Shown here: piece after piece, positions 37,499-38,645 of the stretch
Numbering within the stretch: the first letter of the stretch is position 1
Layout of the letters: each line of letters starts with the position of its first letter
Origin: Rouxiella badensis
Lineage (GTDB): Bacteria > Pseudomonadota > Gammaproteobacteria > Enterobacterales > Enterobacteriaceae
Length of the DNA: 38,645 nt
NCBI RefSeq assembly: GCF_002093665.1
Contig: NZ_MRWE01000044.1
Span: forward strand, 1-38,645
Reading direction: 5' to 3'
Notes under the pieces: model-generated
Told to the model about the DNA's origin: nothing
Databases searched by the model: none
Seen by the model: the letters and a program-made list of their open reading frames with translations, nothing else
Made by a program: the position numbers and the translations under genes

Positions 37499-37870
37499 GA
37501 GAGCCTCCTACAGCTTGTATAAGCGAAATGCCAACGATTGTTAACATAGTTATGGCACAAAAACGCGCACACTATAAGCATAAAATGGCGAAGTACATAA
37601 CTATTTTGGTTGTTTAAAGCCGGTGTAAGAGCCACTTGAAAGTGTTAGTAGTGGCTAATGTCCTCGTGAATACAGCCTTAATCTGGTACGTGATTTGAAT
37701 GTCAATTTCCTTTAAGACGGCATCGAGGACCTGATAGGCCGTATCAATGCATGCAACTAATTGAAGCGTAATGGCTTTCACTTTTGGTTTCAGTGATGCC
37801 ATATTTCACCATCCGTCAATACAGTCTAACTTTTAAACCAATTTCAGCAGGTAGCTCCTGGACGCCCCTA
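37499..37870. other. accessory intergenic DNA with one doubtful small ORF
   Basis: Promoter region for the ImmA/IrrE operon. A 62-codon minus-strand ORF (37614-37802, starting MASLKPKVKAITLQLVACID) has GGATGG before its ATG, but I cannot place it in a family. It may be a remnant. Confidence 0.35.
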
Positions 37871-37938
37871 AGAATGGTCACCGAAGTTAAGTGCGGTCTG
37901 ATGCCCGCCTGAATGGGTGCGTGATTGGTTACCATTCT
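37871..37938. repeat. imperfect 12-bp inverted repeat pair
   Basis: AGAATGGTCACC at 37871-37882 and GGTTACCATTCT at 37927-37938 pair at 11 of 12 positions and enclose 44 bp. It lies directly beside the IS remnant and may be a deletion scar, an element end or a strong stem. Confidence 0.5.
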
Positions 37939-38160
37939 GCGCGGCTTAGGTTGGGGTTTTTGGTAAGGATTGATCTTTGCGTAATGGCTATTGGTGGAAA
38001 TGCCGAGTCGTAGCGCAATCTCAGAAACAGGTATCCCTGCTTGTTAATCTGTTTTACAGCTTCAATTTTAAATTCTTCAGTGAAATTTTGGCTGACATAA
38101 ACACTCCTTGATTGACTCTCCATTATGAGGGAAAAAATGCCTATCAAACCCGAGTCTATT
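37930..38160 (-). mobile_element. decayed IS3-family insertion sequence remnant
   Basis: Only the left end and part of orfA remain. The stretch between about 38099 and 38160 has the layout of an IS leader with AAGGAG before the orfA start. No orfB and no matching opposite end are seen. Confidence 0.6.
37975..38098 (-). pseudogene. IS3-family transposase orfA fragment, frameshifted
   Basis: One frame reads SQNFTEEFKIEAVKQINKQGY, the classical orfA opening. The continuation VSEIALRLGISTNSHYAKI (its helix-turn-helix) is in the next frame. The switch is at GGATACCTGTTTCTGAG, where one base of an expected TAT-CCT or similar is missing. The start codon is also out of frame. After NSHYAKI the sequence departs from the family. 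Inactive. Confidence 0.75.
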
Positions 38161-38182
38161 AAATTTTCACTAAGCTGGATGC

Positions 38183-38645
38183 TCATAAATATTTATTTAA
38201 ACGTTTGAGTAATTTATAAAATAAAATGGGACGTTTGTAAGCCCTTCCGTTTTCCTTGAGTACAAGTAGCTTATATCCCATAAATGTTAGTGGAGGAACA
38301 ATAAATCCTTCTGTAACATTGAATAATTGCTGTTCTATTGTAATGGGCCAGCGCCTCTAGAGCATGTTCATCATTGGAAAATATAAATACTTTAATATCT
38401 TTTGGCATTTCCTCAAAAATTTCCATCAACTTCTCTATCGGAATTGGTAGGTTTGGCAGATTTTCTAAAAAAGTTTTCCTCTCTGTCATGGTAAGCTTTA
38501 TGAAGCAATTCTTGGTGAGGTTAAAGGCCATAACGAGGTTTCCATTCGCTGGGTTAGTGAAGTCTACAAATGACCTATCGGACAGACAGACTTTTTTATC
38601 CTCGTGTTCATCGGTAAATTTATAAACTGCAATGGCCGTTTCATC
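38183..38645 (-). pseudogene. C-terminal part of an unrecognised gene with an apparent frameshift, cut by the window edge
   Basis: The reading frame is open to the right edge (first residues visible DETAIAVYKFTDEHED) and runs to a stop at 38271. Its last 25 residues look unnatural. If the frame is moved at about 38346 (GCGCTG then one extra G then CCCATTACA) it continues as ITIEQQLFNVTEGFIVPP and ends in FYKLLKRLNKYL with a stop at 38183. The combined protein reads smoothly, so a one-base insertion or two-base deletion is likely, though a sequencing error or natural frameshift is possible. I do not recognise the family. The IS remnant begins about 20 bp after the restored stop. Confidence 0.6.

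Noticed and set aside
37614-37802. 62-codon minus-strand ORF with GGATGG before the ATG
   Set aside because: No family recognised and it lies among decayed mobile DNA; not strong enough to list as a gene.

Overview
The window is a chromosomal segment of a gamma-proteobacterium of the order Enterobacterales. Gene content and near-full-length similarity to Escherichia coli proteins (HemN, GlnA/L/G, TypA, YihX, YihY, Dtd, FabY, YicH, XanP, RecG, TrmH, SpoT, RpoZ, Gmk, LigB, YicG) support this. The joining of the glnA-typA-fabY block to the yicH-xanP-recG-spoT-gmk block, which are separate in E. coli, suggests a relative such as Serratia, Rahnella, Rouxiella or Ewingella. That genus-level guess is inference only.

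Layout. (1) 1-2502: an orphan RcsB-like response regulator that has lost its phosphoacceptor aspartate, a tiny membrane ORF, then hemN. (2) 2582-10615: an accessory metabolic cluster between hemN and glnG. It contains an exported yellow/MRJP-family protein, an RraA/HMG-aldolase-like protein and a D-2-hydroxyacid dehydrogenase in one operon, a divergent LysR regulator, a DoxX membrane protein, two tandem exported HbpS/GlcG-like proteins, and a CitMHS carrier followed by a TerC-family membrane protein. It looks like an uncharacterised pathway for a hydroxy-carboxylate. (3) 11083-15486: the nitrogen regulon glnA-glnL-glnG with a readable control region: a sigma54 promoter and NtrC enhancer sites upstream of glnA, a terminator after glnA, and an NtrC site at the glnL start. 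(4) 15633-20540: typA, yihX, yihY, dtd, fabY. (5) 20575-29828, minus strand: yicH, xanP, then the gmk-rpoZ-spoT-trmH-recG operon. (6) 30108-34742: ligB and yicG converging with overlapping 3' ends, then a TetR regulator followed by a second-type beta-ketoacyl-ACP synthase, with two strong palindromes in front of the regulator. (7) 34797-35186: a small exported protein. (8) About 35400 to the right edge: A+T-richer accessory DNA holding a small recombinase-like ORF, a coupled ImmA/IrrE metallopeptidase plus PIN-domain pair (a candidate toxin-antitoxin or defence module), a decayed IS3-family remnant, and the frameshifted C-terminal part of an unrecognised gene that enters from beyond the window.

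The most promising places for undescribed biology are the ImmA/IrrE-PIN pair, the hydroxy-acid cluster, the TetR-KAS pair with its operators, and the RcsB-like protein that cannot be phosphorylated in the usual way. No tRNA, rRNA, CRISPR array or integrase was seen.
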